Shown here: in pieces, positions 1-7,034 of the stretch
Position numbering within the stretch: position 1 is the stretch's first letter
How the letters are laid out: each line of letters opens with the position of its first letter
NCBI GenBank assembly: GCA_019100305.1
Contig: JAHRHW010000140.1
Span: 1 to 9,944 of the forward strand
Length of the DNA: 9,944 nt
Direction: 5' to 3'
Source of the DNA: Candidatus Thiodiazotropha taylori
GTDB taxonomy: Bacteria; Pseudomonadota; Gammaproteobacteria; Chromatiales; Chromatiaceae
Notes under the pieces: generated by a model
The model's database searches: none
What the model saw: only the letters and a program-made list of their open reading frames with translations
Told to the model about the DNA's origin: nothing
Program-made: the position numbers and the translations under genes

Positions 1-2
1 TG

Positions 3-269
3 GTACTGATCCCGGTGGATGATCCGGCCGACCGGGAACTGCCGGAGATGGGCCGGGTTACCTTCGTTGGTCCGGATGGACATGCCATCGAGATCGACAC
101 CCGTGACCGGGGGGCCAGATCCCGTTATGCAGCGACCTGGCAGAAACATCGCAATGAATTGAACGCCATGGCCAACGCGCTGGGTATCACCCTGATGCCG
201 ATCACCACCAATGAAGAGATACACCTCACATTGACCCGTGGGCTGGCGAAACACTTCGGTCGGCACTGA
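3..269 (+). CDS. DUF58 family protein, C-terminal end (5' end outside window)
   Basis: Only the last 88 residues are visible; the reading frame is open to the left edge, so the gene begins outside the window. The fragment has the usual tail of DUF58 proteins: a beta-rich stretch (GRVTFVGPDG, then IEIDTRD), followed by a helix with RYAATWQKHRNEL and then a strand and threonine-rich end (LGITLMPITTNEE, LTLTRGLAKHF). DUF58 proteins contain a degenerate VWA-like fold and are encoded next to MoxR AAA+ ATPases, probably as their cytosolic partner. The stop codon shares its last base with the start of the next gene (TGATG), so the two are very probably translationally coupled. Assignment is by family pattern plus gene order; the catalytic or binding part of the protein cannot be judged from this end. 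Confidence 0.85.
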   Translation, partial: VLIPVDDPADRELPEMGRVTFVGPDGHAIEIDTRDRGARSRYAATWQKHRNELNAMANALGITLMPITTNEEIHLTLTRGLAKHFGRH

Positions 270-748
270 TGGATCCACTACGCGATATTCGAGGCATCGA
301 TACGGTCTCCTGGTGGCCCCTCGCCCCGGGCTGGTGGCTGCTGCTGATCGGTATCGTCCTGCTGGTGCTATTGGTCTGGTGGATCATCCAACGACGCAGA
401 CTCTACCCTCTGGGCCGCTGGCAGCAGGATGCCCGACGCCACCTGATCGCCCTGAAACGCCGCATCAAACAGGAACCGGCAAAACCGGTTGCCAGCGATC
501 TCTCCGAACTGCTCAGGCGTATCGCGATCGCCCGCTGCGGCCGAAGCATGACCGCCTCACTCACCGACGAGGCCTGGCTGGCGTGGCTGCAGCGCAATGA
601 CTCAAGTGGGTTCCCCTGGCAGGAGAAGGGACGGCTGCTGCTCGATCTGCCCTACGCGCCACCCGACCACTCAGCCGACAAAGAGACGCTCGGGCAGCTG
701 ATCGACGCAGCGATCCACTGGGTCAGTGAGGACGCCTGCCATGTTTGA
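269..748 (+). CDS. DUF4381 domain membrane protein of the MoxR/Bat cluster
   Basis: A 159-residue protein with the DUF4381 signature at its N-terminus: LRDI, then SWWPLAPGWW directly before a single strong transmembrane helix (about residues 23-41), then a basic stop-transfer segment (QRRRLYPLGRW). The remaining roughly 115 residues are a helical cytosolic domain containing LSELLRRIAIARCG, LTDEAWLAWLQ and LLLDLPYAPP, all typical of the family. The biochemical role is not established; members sit almost always between a DUF58 gene and VWA genes, so it is inferred to be a membrane-anchored part of the MoxR-VWA assembly. The start at 269 overlaps the preceding stop (TGATG), and the end overlaps the start of batA by 8 bases (ATGTTTGA). 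No good ribosome binding site is seen before 269, which fits translational coupling. Confidence 0.9.
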   Translation: MDPLRDIRGIDTVSWWPLAPGWWLLLIGIVLLVLLVWWIIQRRRLYPLGRWQQDARRHLIALKRRIKQEPAKPVASDLSELLRRIAIARCGRSMTASLTDEAWLAWLQRNDSSGFPWQEKGRLLLDLPYAPPDHSADKETLGQLIDAAIHWVSEDACHV

Positions 749-1781
749 GTTTCACTGGCCCTGGATGGCGCTGCTGCTGATATTGCCACTGTTGGTGAGG
801 CTCTTCTGGCGGCGACCTGTCTCAGATCAGTTTGAAACGGTGGAGGGTCTGCAGGCCACCCTGCTGCATCCAAGCCTGCCCCATCTGGAAGCCGCCTTTC
901 AGACCAAACGCCCAAAGGTGCCACTCAGCAAACGACTCTATCTCGGCCTGCTCTCTCTGATCTGGTTATCTCTGGTGTTGGCCATGATGCGCCCGCAATG
1001 GCTTGAACCCTATACCGAGAACCGCACAGCAGGTTACGACCTGATGTTGCTGGTGGATGCCTCCCACTCGATGAATGCCCTGGATTTCACCCTCGACAAG
1101 AAACAGGTCAGCCGGATGCAGGTAGTCAAAGGTGTAGTCTCCAAATTTATCGAAGGACGCCAGGGCGATCGGGTCGGTCTGCTGATTTTCGGCAGCCGCG
1201 CCTATGTCCTCTCCCCCCTCACCTATGACCGGAAAGCGGTAAACAGCCTGCTTCAGAATGTGGTGCCACGGATTGCCGGGGATGGCACCGCCATTGGCGA
1301 CGCCCTGGGGCTCGGGGTAAAAAAACTGCGTGAGCGGCCGGCCGGCTCAAGAGTGCTGGTACTGATCGCGGATGGGGAGAACACAGCCGGCACCATCCCT
1401 CCTCTACGCGCCGCTGAACTGGCCGGTCAGGAACAGATCCGTATCTACAGCATTGGTGTGGGCAGTAACAAGAAACGCATCCCCATCAAAGAGAACGGCC
1501 GCATCGTCACCCGCACTGACCTGAATTTCAACGAACAGGCGATGCGGGATATTGCCGAAGCCGGGGGTGGCGCCTATTTTCGGGCCACCGACACGGAGGC
1601 CCTGGAGAAGATCTATCAGAAGATCGATGAGCTGGAGAAGACCGAGGCGGAATCCCGCACCGTCTATGTCCCCCAGCCGCTCTATCACTGGCCGCTGACG
1701 GCAGCCCTGCTGCTGTTGCTGATCCTGGGTATCTACCCGGAGGGCAGACAACGGCAGCTCAAGGGAGGTGGCTATGTCTGA
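741..1781 (+). CDS. batA: BatA-like VWA domain membrane protein
   Basis: A 346-residue protein with a hydrophobic N-terminal helix (about 5-22), a second helix (about 66-83), a VWA domain (about 98-295) and a C-terminal helix (about 318-332). The metal-ion-dependent adhesion site is intact: D106-x-S108-x-S110 in VDASHSMN, T183 in GDGTAIGDAL, and D211 in IADGENT. Family knowledge places the VWA domain in the periplasm, held by flanking membrane helices, and Bat proteins have been linked to aerotolerance and envelope stress, although the molecular job is unsettled. I chose ATG 741 over an in-frame GTG at 726 because GAGG (728-731) lies 9 bases upstream and the protein then begins with the usual MFEFHWPWM-type hydrophobic start. 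The start overlaps the DUF4381 stop, and the end overlaps the batB start, each by 8 bases. Confidence 0.92.
   Translation: MFEFHWPWMALLLILPLLVRLFWRRPVSDQFETVEGLQATLLHPSLPHLEAAFQTKRPKVPLSKRLYLGLLSLIWLSLVLAMMRPQWLEPYTENRTAGYDLMLLVDASHSMNALDFTLDKKQVSRMQVVKGVVSKFIEGRQGDRVGLLIFGSRAYVLSPLTYDRKAVNSLLQNVVPRIAGDGTAIGDALGLGVKKLRERPAGSRVLVLIADGENTAGTIPPLRAAELAGQEQIRIYSIGVGSNKKRIPIKENGRIVTRTDLNFNEQAMRDIAEAGGGAYFRATDTEALEKIYQKIDELEKTEAESRTVYVPQPLYHWPLTAALLLLLILGIYPEGRQRQLKGGGYV
1763..1769 (+). promoter_or_regulatory. Ribosome binding site of batB
   Basis: GGGAGGT lies inside the last codons of batA and 4 bases before ATG 1774. It decides the batB start: the in-frame GTG at 1768 overlaps the motif itself and cannot use it. 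Confidence 0.7.
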
Positions 1782-2802
1782 AGGCGTATTCCATTTTGCC
1801 CGACCTGAATGGCTGTTCGCCCTGCTTGGCGTTATCCCGGTTCTGGCCTGGCTGATTTTCAGTGTCATTCGCCCTCGTCGAGGCTCGTTTCACCGCTACG
1901 CGGATGAGCATCTGCTGCCCCATCTGGTGGGTATCCGTGAACTGAGCGTCAATGAACGCTGGAGCCGCTTCATCCGTTGGGCGCTGCTGTGGCTGTTTCT
2001 GATTGTGGCACTGGCAGGCCCCCGTTGGGATTTCAAAGATATCCAGGCATTCTCACCGACCAATGATCTGGTTGTGCTGATGGATATCTCCCGCTCGATG
2101 AATGTCGCGGACACCCCACCGTCACGACTCGCCAGAGCACGCCAGGAAGTCCAGGACCTGGTGATGCTGAATGATCAGTTGCGCATCGGCATGATCGCCT
2201 TTGCCACAGTCCCTCATGTGATCTCGCCGATCACGGAAGATAGCCAGAGTATTCTGGTGGCGCTGCCTGCCGTGACCTCGGAGCTGGCCAACCTGCAGGG
2301 GAGTCGCCTGGTTGCAGCCATGGAGCGGGCCGAACAGCTGTTCAGCAGTGACACCCTGCAGAACAGCCGCACCGTTCTACTCATCAGTGACGGGGACTTC
2401 GTCGAACCGGGACTGATCGAACAAGTGGAAGCCATGAAGAATCAGGGGATCACCCTGCATACCCTGGGTATCGGCACCGCCGGTGGTGGTCCGGTCCCGG
2501 CCCGCATCGGACAGAGTGACCTAATGCGGGACAACAACGGAAAGGTGATCGAATCGCAACTCAATCGACCCCTGCTGCAGCGACTCGCAGAAGCGGGTGG
2601 CGGGCAATACCTGGAAGCCGATTTTCGAGACCAGGACAGCCGTCGGATACTCGACCTCTCCGCCATTGGCGCAGGCACGCCGACCCAGACCCAGGAGAAG
2701 ACAAGAATTTGGAATGAGCGTTTCTACTGGTTGCTGGTGCCTCTGCTGCTCCTGCTGCTGCCCTACTTTCGCGTTGTTGCGCCGGGGAAACCATCACCAT
2801 GA
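1774..2802 (+). CDS. batB: BatB-like VWA domain membrane protein
   Basis: A 342-residue paralogue of BatA. It has an N-terminal helix (about 13-32, LFALLGVIPVLAWLIFSVI), a second helix (about 66-82), a VWA domain (about 97-295) and a C-terminal helix (about 317-334). MIDAS residues are D104-x-S106-x-S108 (MDISRSMN), S177 in LQGSRLVAAM where BatA has Thr, and D206 in ISDGDF; Ser at the middle position is common in BatB proteins and still able to bind metal. After the last helix the protein stops within about 10 residues. Many gammaproteobacterial homologues, from family knowledge, continue here into a TPR domain; in this genome that part is a separate gene, batC, joined by an ATGA overlap of 4 bases. 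Expected to act with BatA at the inner membrane, facing the periplasm. Confidence 0.92.
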   Translation: MSEGVFHFARPEWLFALLGVIPVLAWLIFSVIRPRRGSFHRYADEHLLPHLVGIRELSVNERWSRFIRWALLWLFLIVALAGPRWDFKDIQAFSPTNDLVVLMDISRSMNVADTPPSRLARARQEVQDLVMLNDQLRIGMIAFATVPHVISPITEDSQSILVALPAVTSELANLQGSRLVAAMERAEQLFSSDTLQNSRTVLLISDGDFVEPGLIEQVEAMKNQGITLHTLGIGTAGGGPVPARIGQSDLMRDNNGKVIESQLNRPLLQRLAEAGGGQYLEADFRDQDSRRILDLSAIGAGTPTQTQEKTRIWNERFYWLLVPLLLLLLPYFRVVAPGKPSP

Positions 2803-3974
2803 TCAGGCGCTACTCAGTTTTGCTGCTGCTCTGCTATGCCACGCTGGTGGACGCGGACTGGTTCCTGAACAAAGAGCAACAGGCCGCAGAAGACTATCAG
2901 CAGGGCCTCTACGAAGAGGCGGCCGAGGGCTTTCAGGATCCCTATCGTCGGGGCGTGGCCAACTACCGGACCGGTGACTACGAAAGCGCGATCGAAGCGT
3001 TCAAACAGGTTGAACGGGAAGAGGTAAAGCTCGACGCCCAATACAACCTGGGGAACAGCCACTACCGGATGGAGGCGTTTGAGCAGGCCGTTAAAGCTTA
3101 TGAATCCGTTCTGCAGGAAGATCCGGATCATCAAGATGCGAGACACAATCTAGCGCTCGCCAGGGATAAGCTGGAGCAAGAGCAGGAAGAAGAGGAAGGG
3201 GAAGAGGAACAGGAACAACAGGAACAGGAACAACAGGAACAGGAACAACAGGAGCAGGAACAACAGGAGCAGGAACAACAGGAGCAGGAACAACAGGAGC
3301 AGGAACAACAGGAGCAGGAGCAACAGTCTTCAGGTGAATCGGAAGAGCAGGAAGAAGAGCAGTCATCCTCTGGAGAACAGGAGCAGGAGCAGCAACAGAG
3401 CGGCGACCAGGATGAGCAGAGTGATTCCCAGTCGGGTGAGGAAGAGGAGCAGCAGGAACAGCAAAGTGAGTCATCGGACGAGCAGCGAGAGACCGGAGAA
3501 CCGGATGAGTCACAGGAGCCGGAGTCCGATCAAGGGGAGGAGCAGGAAACCGATTCCCAAGAGAGTGGCGCCGAGCAGAGAGAAGAGAGTCAGGAAGGCG
3601 ATGAAGAAGAACAAAACGGCGAAAGGTCTGCTAACCTGAATAGACCGGATAACGATAAAAACAGAAGCCGATCACAGGAGAGTCTCGGCGAGCAACAGAA
3701 AGATCCCGAGTTGAATCCTGACGACCCGCAAAACTCCGAGGCTGTCGATCAGGTAGACCAGCAGGATACCCCCCAATCAGAAGAGGGGCAGGAAAACGCC
3801 GAGGAAGGCGAAGAGAAAAGCAGCCCCCAGAGCAAGCTCAATCCACTCATGGAACAGTGGCTGGATCAGGTCGAAGGGGATCCAACCCAGTTAATGCAAC
3901 AACAATTCAAACTGGAAGAGTACAACTATCTGCGCAGCCGTGGAGGCAGGGATAGAGAAACCAGACCCTGGTAG
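2799..3974 (+). CDS. batC: BatC-like TPR protein with long Glu/Gln-rich acidic arm
   Basis: A 391-residue protein. Residues 1-19 form a Sec signal peptide (MIRRYSVLLLL core, likely cleavage after VDA), so the mature protein is periplasmic. TPR motifs occupy about 48-123 (RGVANYRTGDYESAIEAF; LDAQYNLGNSHYRMEAFEQAV; YESVLQEDP). A low-complexity arm of roughly 220 residues rich in Glu, Gln and Ser follows, including eight copies of EQEQQ at 137-176. The C-terminus returns to a conserved patch, PLMEQWLDQVEGDPTQLM then QFKLEEYNYLRS (about 349-380), matching the WL-x-DP-x-L element that ends TPR regions of Bat-cluster proteins. It probably serves as a scaffold or spacer bridging BatA/BatB to BatD or to substrates; that is inference. 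The start overlaps the batB stop (ATGA); its own ribosome binding site (GGGG at 2784-2787) is weak and rather far. Confidence 0.88.
   Translation: MIRRYSVLLLLCYATLVDADWFLNKEQQAAEDYQQGLYEEAAEGFQDPYRRGVANYRTGDYESAIEAFKQVEREEVKLDAQYNLGNSHYRMEAFEQAVKAYESVLQEDPDHQDARHNLALARDKLEQEQEEEEGEEEQEQQEQEQQEQEQQEQEQQEQEQQEQEQQEQEQQEQEQQSSGESEEQEEEQSSSGEQEQEQQQSGDQDEQSDSQSGEEEEQQEQQSESSDEQRETGEPDESQEPESDQGEEQETDSQESGAEQREESQEGDEEEQNGERSANLNRPDNDKNRSRSQESLGEQQKDPELNPDDPQNSEAVDQVDQQDTPQSEEGQENAEEGEEKSSPQSKLNPLMEQWLDQVEGDPTQLMQQQFKLEEYNYLRSRGGRDRETRPW
3207..3326 (+). repeat. 15-bp tandem repeat, 8 units, inside batC
   Basis: Eight contiguous units of GARCAGGARCAACAG, each encoding Glu-Gln-Glu-Gln-Gln. The first three units begin with GAA and the last five with GAG; the last unit also has GAG as its third codon. 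Because the unit is a multiple of three, gain or loss of copies would change the length of the acidic arm without breaking the frame. The near identity at silent positions points to recent expansion by slippage or recombination. Confidence 0.97.
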
Positions 3975-3980
3975 AAAAAG

Positions 3981-3987
3981 GGGGAGG
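3981..3987 (+). promoter_or_regulatory. Strong ribosome binding site before batD, placed for an ATC start at 3992
   Basis: GGGGAGG lies just after the batC stop. It is 37 bases from the first ATG of the batD frame (4025) but only 4 bases from an in-frame ATC at 3992. Spacing therefore favours initiation at 3992 on a non-canonical codon; see the batD entry. Confidence 0.6.
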
Positions 3988-4024
3988 CACTATCGACATC
4001 GTCAAGCTCGCTTTAAGCGCCATC

Positions 4025-5692
4025 ATGCTCATGGTCCTATCGACCAGCGCAACGGCCAATCAGTATCCGGGGCAATCCTATTGGTATAACCCGGCACCCG
4101 GTCAATGGAACTATCCGGCCCCTAAACAGAGGCAGCCGGCACCGGCTACTGGGGGACAAAGATCGAACAACCCCTACGGCAATGCCTGGCCCTCCCAGCA
4201 GAGACCAGGCTACCCGGCCTCCAACTACTACGGCAACCAGACAGCCAAACCCTTCATAGAGACAACGATCTCTAGCGAAACCCCCTACGTACAACAAAAC
4301 GTCATTCTCAAGCTGAGCGTCGTCAGCCAGAACAACCTGCTGACCGTTTTACCCGAATTACCCCAGATCGGCAGTTTCCTGCTCAATCTGCAGGAGGGTC
4401 CGGTAACCTACTCCCGCACCATCAAGGGCAAACGGCAGATCGTCAACGATTTCTACTACCAGGTCACGCCGTTGAAACCCGGTCAGTTTGAAATCCCGGC
4501 GATCAGTGTCAGCGGTGAAGAGCAGATGGCCGGTTACCAGCGGGGCAACAGCGCGTTTAAAGCCAGCATGAGCAGTGCCATCAAACTCAACGTGAGAGAG
4601 GCCAATCCTTCCAGCAAACCCTGGCTGCCGGTTGAACAGCTGAACCTGAAAGTCAAACTGCCCGAGAACTTCAAGGCGGCCGCCGGCAAGCCCCTGCCCT
4701 TCACAACGGAAATTTCCGCCCTCGGTATCTCCGGCAGTAAACTCCCCAGCCTGGAGAGTCAGCTGAGCAGCGAAGCCTTCAGAGTCTATCGGGACAGGAA
4801 TCAGACCCACACCTATCTGGATAAGAAATCCAACCGCATCGTTGGGCGTCGGGTAGAGACCTTTACCCTGGTGCCCCAGTTCGGCGGAGACCTGAAACTG
4901 CCCCAACTGAGTATCAACTGGTGGAATACCCGATCCGATATGGCGCAGCGGGCCTCGGTGCCAATCCAGCCCATTGCGGTCAGTGGGAGCCGAAAAGAGA
5001 GCGGATTTTTCGAAGCCGAGAACTCTCTCTTCCCCTCTGGAACCTCAGCCGCCTTCTGGGTACCTCTGGGATTAGTGTTCGGCGTCATCTTCGGCTACTG
5101 GATGGCACTCTGGCTCTCACATCGTAAAGCCGGCGGCAAACAGAGTTCTCCTTTGGAGCCTCTGATCGTTTTCTTCAGAAACCCGATGCAGCGGTTGGCG
5201 CCCGCCTTCTCACCCCTCAAGGATAAACTGAGAAGCACCACGGCGATTCTCAATCCGGTGACACGCTGGCATCGTTGGCGGCGTCGGCTTGTCGGCGCCC
5301 TGCCCCTTTCAGTACGTTTCTATTACTGCGTGCGCTTTGTTGACGAGGAGAGCGATCCGGAGGTCTGGGGTTACACCTTGCGCTTTCTCGCCAATAAACA
5401 TTTGAGCCTTCCGACCAATGCACCCTATAGCGTGATTGCCGATCACATCCTCGATTTCCACCCGAAAGCTGAGCCGATCAAAATAAGGCAGTTGATCCAT
5501 CAACTTGAAGAGGCGATCTACGGCCACAATGATCTCGAATTCGATCAGTGGAAAGAGGCCTTCAAACACGAAATCCGGCCCAGTCTGAAGATCTGGAGAA
5601 TGGATCGAAAGGATCAGCCAAAACAGAAAGACCAGAACAACATTCTACCCAACCTCAATCCGGAGGCTGTTTCCGGGCAGACGGCCAGTTGA
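4025..5692 (+). CDS. batD: BatD-like periplasmic/membrane protein (start uncertain, possibly ATC at 3992)
   Basis: From ATG 4025 the protein has 555 residues. After the signal region comes a Tyr/Pro/Asn/Gln-rich linker (about 12-73, e.g. YWYNPAPGQWNYPAP). Then follow BatD-type beta-sandwich modules (TTISSETPYVQQNVILKLSV; LPELPQIGSF; FYYQVTPLKPGQFEIPAISV; a second module from about 205), one transmembrane helix (about 344-364, FWVPLGLVFGVIFGYWMALW) and a C-terminal cytosolic region of about 190 residues. BatD proteins are the large periplasmic member of the Bat assembly; exact function is unknown. ATG 4025 leaves a signal peptide without a basic n-region. Beginning at ATC 3992 adds 11 residues (IDIVKLALSAI), giving a normal 22-residue signal peptide ending STSATA, with a Lys near its start and a well-spaced GGGGAGG. 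No ATG, GTG or TTG exists in this frame between the ribosome binding site and 4025. Coordinates given use the conventional start. Confidence 0.85.
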   Translation: MLMVLSTSATANQYPGQSYWYNPAPGQWNYPAPKQRQPAPATGGQRSNNPYGNAWPSQQRPGYPASNYYGNQTAKPFIETTISSETPYVQQNVILKLSVVSQNNLLTVLPELPQIGSFLLNLQEGPVTYSRTIKGKRQIVNDFYYQVTPLKPGQFEIPAISVSGEEQMAGYQRGNSAFKASMSSAIKLNVREANPSSKPWLPVEQLNLKVKLPENFKAAAGKPLPFTTEISALGISGSKLPSLESQLSSEAFRVYRDRNQTHTYLDKKSNRIVGRRVETFTLVPQFGGDLKLPQLSINWWNTRSDMAQRASVPIQPIAVSGSRKESGFFEAENSLFPSGTSAAFWVPLGLVFGVIFGYWMALWLSHRKAGGKQSSPLEPLIVFFRNPMQRLAPAFSPLKDKLRSTTAILNPVTRWHRWRRRLVGALPLSVRFYYCVRFVDEESDPEVWGYTLRFLANKHLSLPTNAPYSVIADHILDFHPKAEPIKIRQLIHQLEEAIYGHNDLEFDQWKEAFKHEIRPSLKIWRMDRKDQPKQKDQNNILPNLNPEAVSGQTAS

Positions 5693-5773
5693 ACTCGATT
5701 GACCTTGGCAGAGAATACCGCTTACTTCCGATGACTGTGGAAGAGTCAGGTTCTGCGCAGTTCTGCCTGGCAG

Positions 5774-5810
5774 ACTGATCCTGAGAGCGATAGACCAGTC
5801 TATGATCAGT
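5774..5810. repeat. Nested inverted repeat downstream of the Bat operon
   Basis: Outer arms ACTGATC (5774-5780) and GATCAGT (5804-5810) enclose inner arms ATAGAC (5790-5795) and GTCTAT (5798-5803). The right arms are contiguous; the left arms are separated by 9 bases, which would form a one-sided bulge. Another palindrome, CTGCC-T-GGCAG (5763-5773), ends immediately to its left. No T-run follows, so it is not a standard intrinsic terminator; it could be an RNA hairpin that protects the operon 3' end, or an operator. Confidence 0.5.
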
Positions 5811-5881
5811 AGCGTCATGCAAGGTTTACGAAATCAAGACCACTTTAATCTAGGCCGACCGGCAGCGCCTGCACGCTTGAC

Positions 5882-5910
5882 TTGACGGTGAAAGAGGCGA
5901 TGGATAGGGT
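5882..5910 (+). promoter_or_regulatory. Weak candidate sigma-70 promoter for the VOC-CBS gene
   Basis: TTGACG (5882-5887) is followed after 17 bases by TAGGGT (5905-5910), which matches only half of the -10 consensus. A second TTGAC overlaps at 5877. It lies in the 253-base gap before the gene, in the right orientation. The rest of this gap (5693-5945) holds the inverted repeat described separately and no credible gene. Confidence 0.25.
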
Positions 5911-5945
5911 TTTTAACAGAATCATTACAAGCATCAAGCACGCGT

Positions 5946-7034
5946 ATGAAAACTGAGTTCACCGGTATTCACCATACCGCCTTTGCCACCCACGATATCA
6001 ACCTGACGGTCAAGTTCTGGCGGGATCTGCTGGGGATGCGCCTTGTCTATGCTTACGGCTCACCCGGCTACCGACAGTACTTCTTCCTCGTCTCCGGCAA
6101 CAACCGCATCTCGTTTTTCGAATGGCATGATGTGGAGCCGGTTCGTCCTCGTCGACACGGTGATCCGGTGAAAGGATCGTTCATCTTCGACCACATTGCG
6201 ATCGGCGTGGCCGACAAGAATGCCCTCTGGGACATAATGTCCCGCCTGGATGCGGCCGGATTCCACTGCTCGGATATTATCGATCACGGCTGCTTCTTGT
6301 CGATCTACTCCTACGACCCCAACGGCATTCCCATCGAGTTCAGCTGTGAAGTCCCAGGTCATGACCTCTTCTGGAACCCGGTAATGAAGGACCTGGCTGC
6401 AACCTCCGGTTTTCTGACTGAACCGAACCCGGTACCAGGTCAATGGCCAAAACCGGAGCCTGTAAGCGATGAGGAGCGAGTCATTGTCCCCGGAGAGGGC
6501 AAGGACTTCTTTCCAGAGACCCCCGATAGGACTCCCGTTTCAGCTCCAACCTCGGCGGCAGAGGGCGCCATGAAGGTGCGTGATGTCATGCACCACGGTG
6601 TCTATACCACCACAGTGAATGACAGCATTCGATCGGTAGCGGAGACCATCTCAAACGAAAAGATCAGTGGACTGCCGGTGGTTGATGAGAATAACCGGCT
6701 TGTGGGCGTCATCTCGGAGAAGGATATCCTCAAGGCCCTGCTGCCCGGCTATACCCAGTTTCTCGAGGATCCTGCCCAGGCCCTGGACTTCCATGCGATG
6801 GAATCCTCATATGGTGGGGTACTGCAGAAGAGTGTCGGTGAGTTGATGTCTCCCACAGTCATCTCCATCGACATTGACGCTCCCGTGATGAAGGCGGCGG
6901 CACAGATGGACCTGCACAGTTTTCGTCGCATTCCCGTGGTAGACCAGGATTGCCGGCTGGCCGGGATCATCAGCCTCAGTGATATCCATCATGCGATTTT
7001 CGTACGTGAACTGGAAGACGCCTCTGACCGCTGA
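5946..7034 (+). CDS. VOC (glyoxalase-fold) protein fused to a tandem CBS-domain pair
   Basis: A 362-residue protein. Residues 1-145 form two VOC beta-alpha-beta-beta-beta modules: GIHHTAFATHD...FWRDLLGM and FDHIAIGV...DPNGIPIEFSCE. Candidate metal ligands are H10, E59, H83 and E131, with spacing like that of glyoxalase I type enzymes; the substrate cannot be read. A proline-rich linker (about 146-205) leads to CBS1 (about 209-265, VRDVMHHGVYTTTVNDSI, ISGLPVVDE, GVISEKDIL) and CBS2 (about 297-353, VGELMSPTVISI, RRIPVVD, GIISLSDI). CBS pairs bind adenine nucleotides, so the enzyme domain may be controlled by energy state; this is inference. No signal peptide: cytosolic. No clear ribosome binding site precedes ATG 5946. 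The gene stands alone, separated from batD and convergent with the next gene. Both domains are secure, the joint function is not. Confidence 0.88.
   Translation: MKTEFTGIHHTAFATHDINLTVKFWRDLLGMRLVYAYGSPGYRQYFFLVSGNNRISFFEWHDVEPVRPRRHGDPVKGSFIFDHIAIGVADKNALWDIMSRLDAAGFHCSDIIDHGCFLSIYSYDPNGIPIEFSCEVPGHDLFWNPVMKDLAATSGFLTEPNPVPGQWPKPEPVSDEERVIVPGEGKDFFPETPDRTPVSAPTSAAEGAMKVRDVMHHGVYTTTVNDSIRSVAETISNEKISGLPVVDENNRLVGVISEKDILKALLPGYTQFLEDPAQALDFHAMESSYGGVLQKSVGELMSPTVISIDIDAPVMKAAAQMDLHSFRRIPVVDQDCRLAGIISLSDIHHAIFVRELEDASDR

Noticed and set aside
3181..3330. CRISPR-like array
   Set aside because: Repeats are contiguous 15-bp units without spacers and are in frame with batC.
3091..3513. Antisense open frame with PAPVV repeats opposite batC
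   Set aside because: It is the mirror of the 15-bp tandem repeat; the batC frame has signal peptide, TPRs and a conserved C-terminus, and the antisense frame has no ribosome binding site or domain.
4358..4906. Long open frame antisense to batD
   Set aside because: Shadow of the coding strand in GC-rich sequence; no family features and the sense frame is a clear BatD protein.
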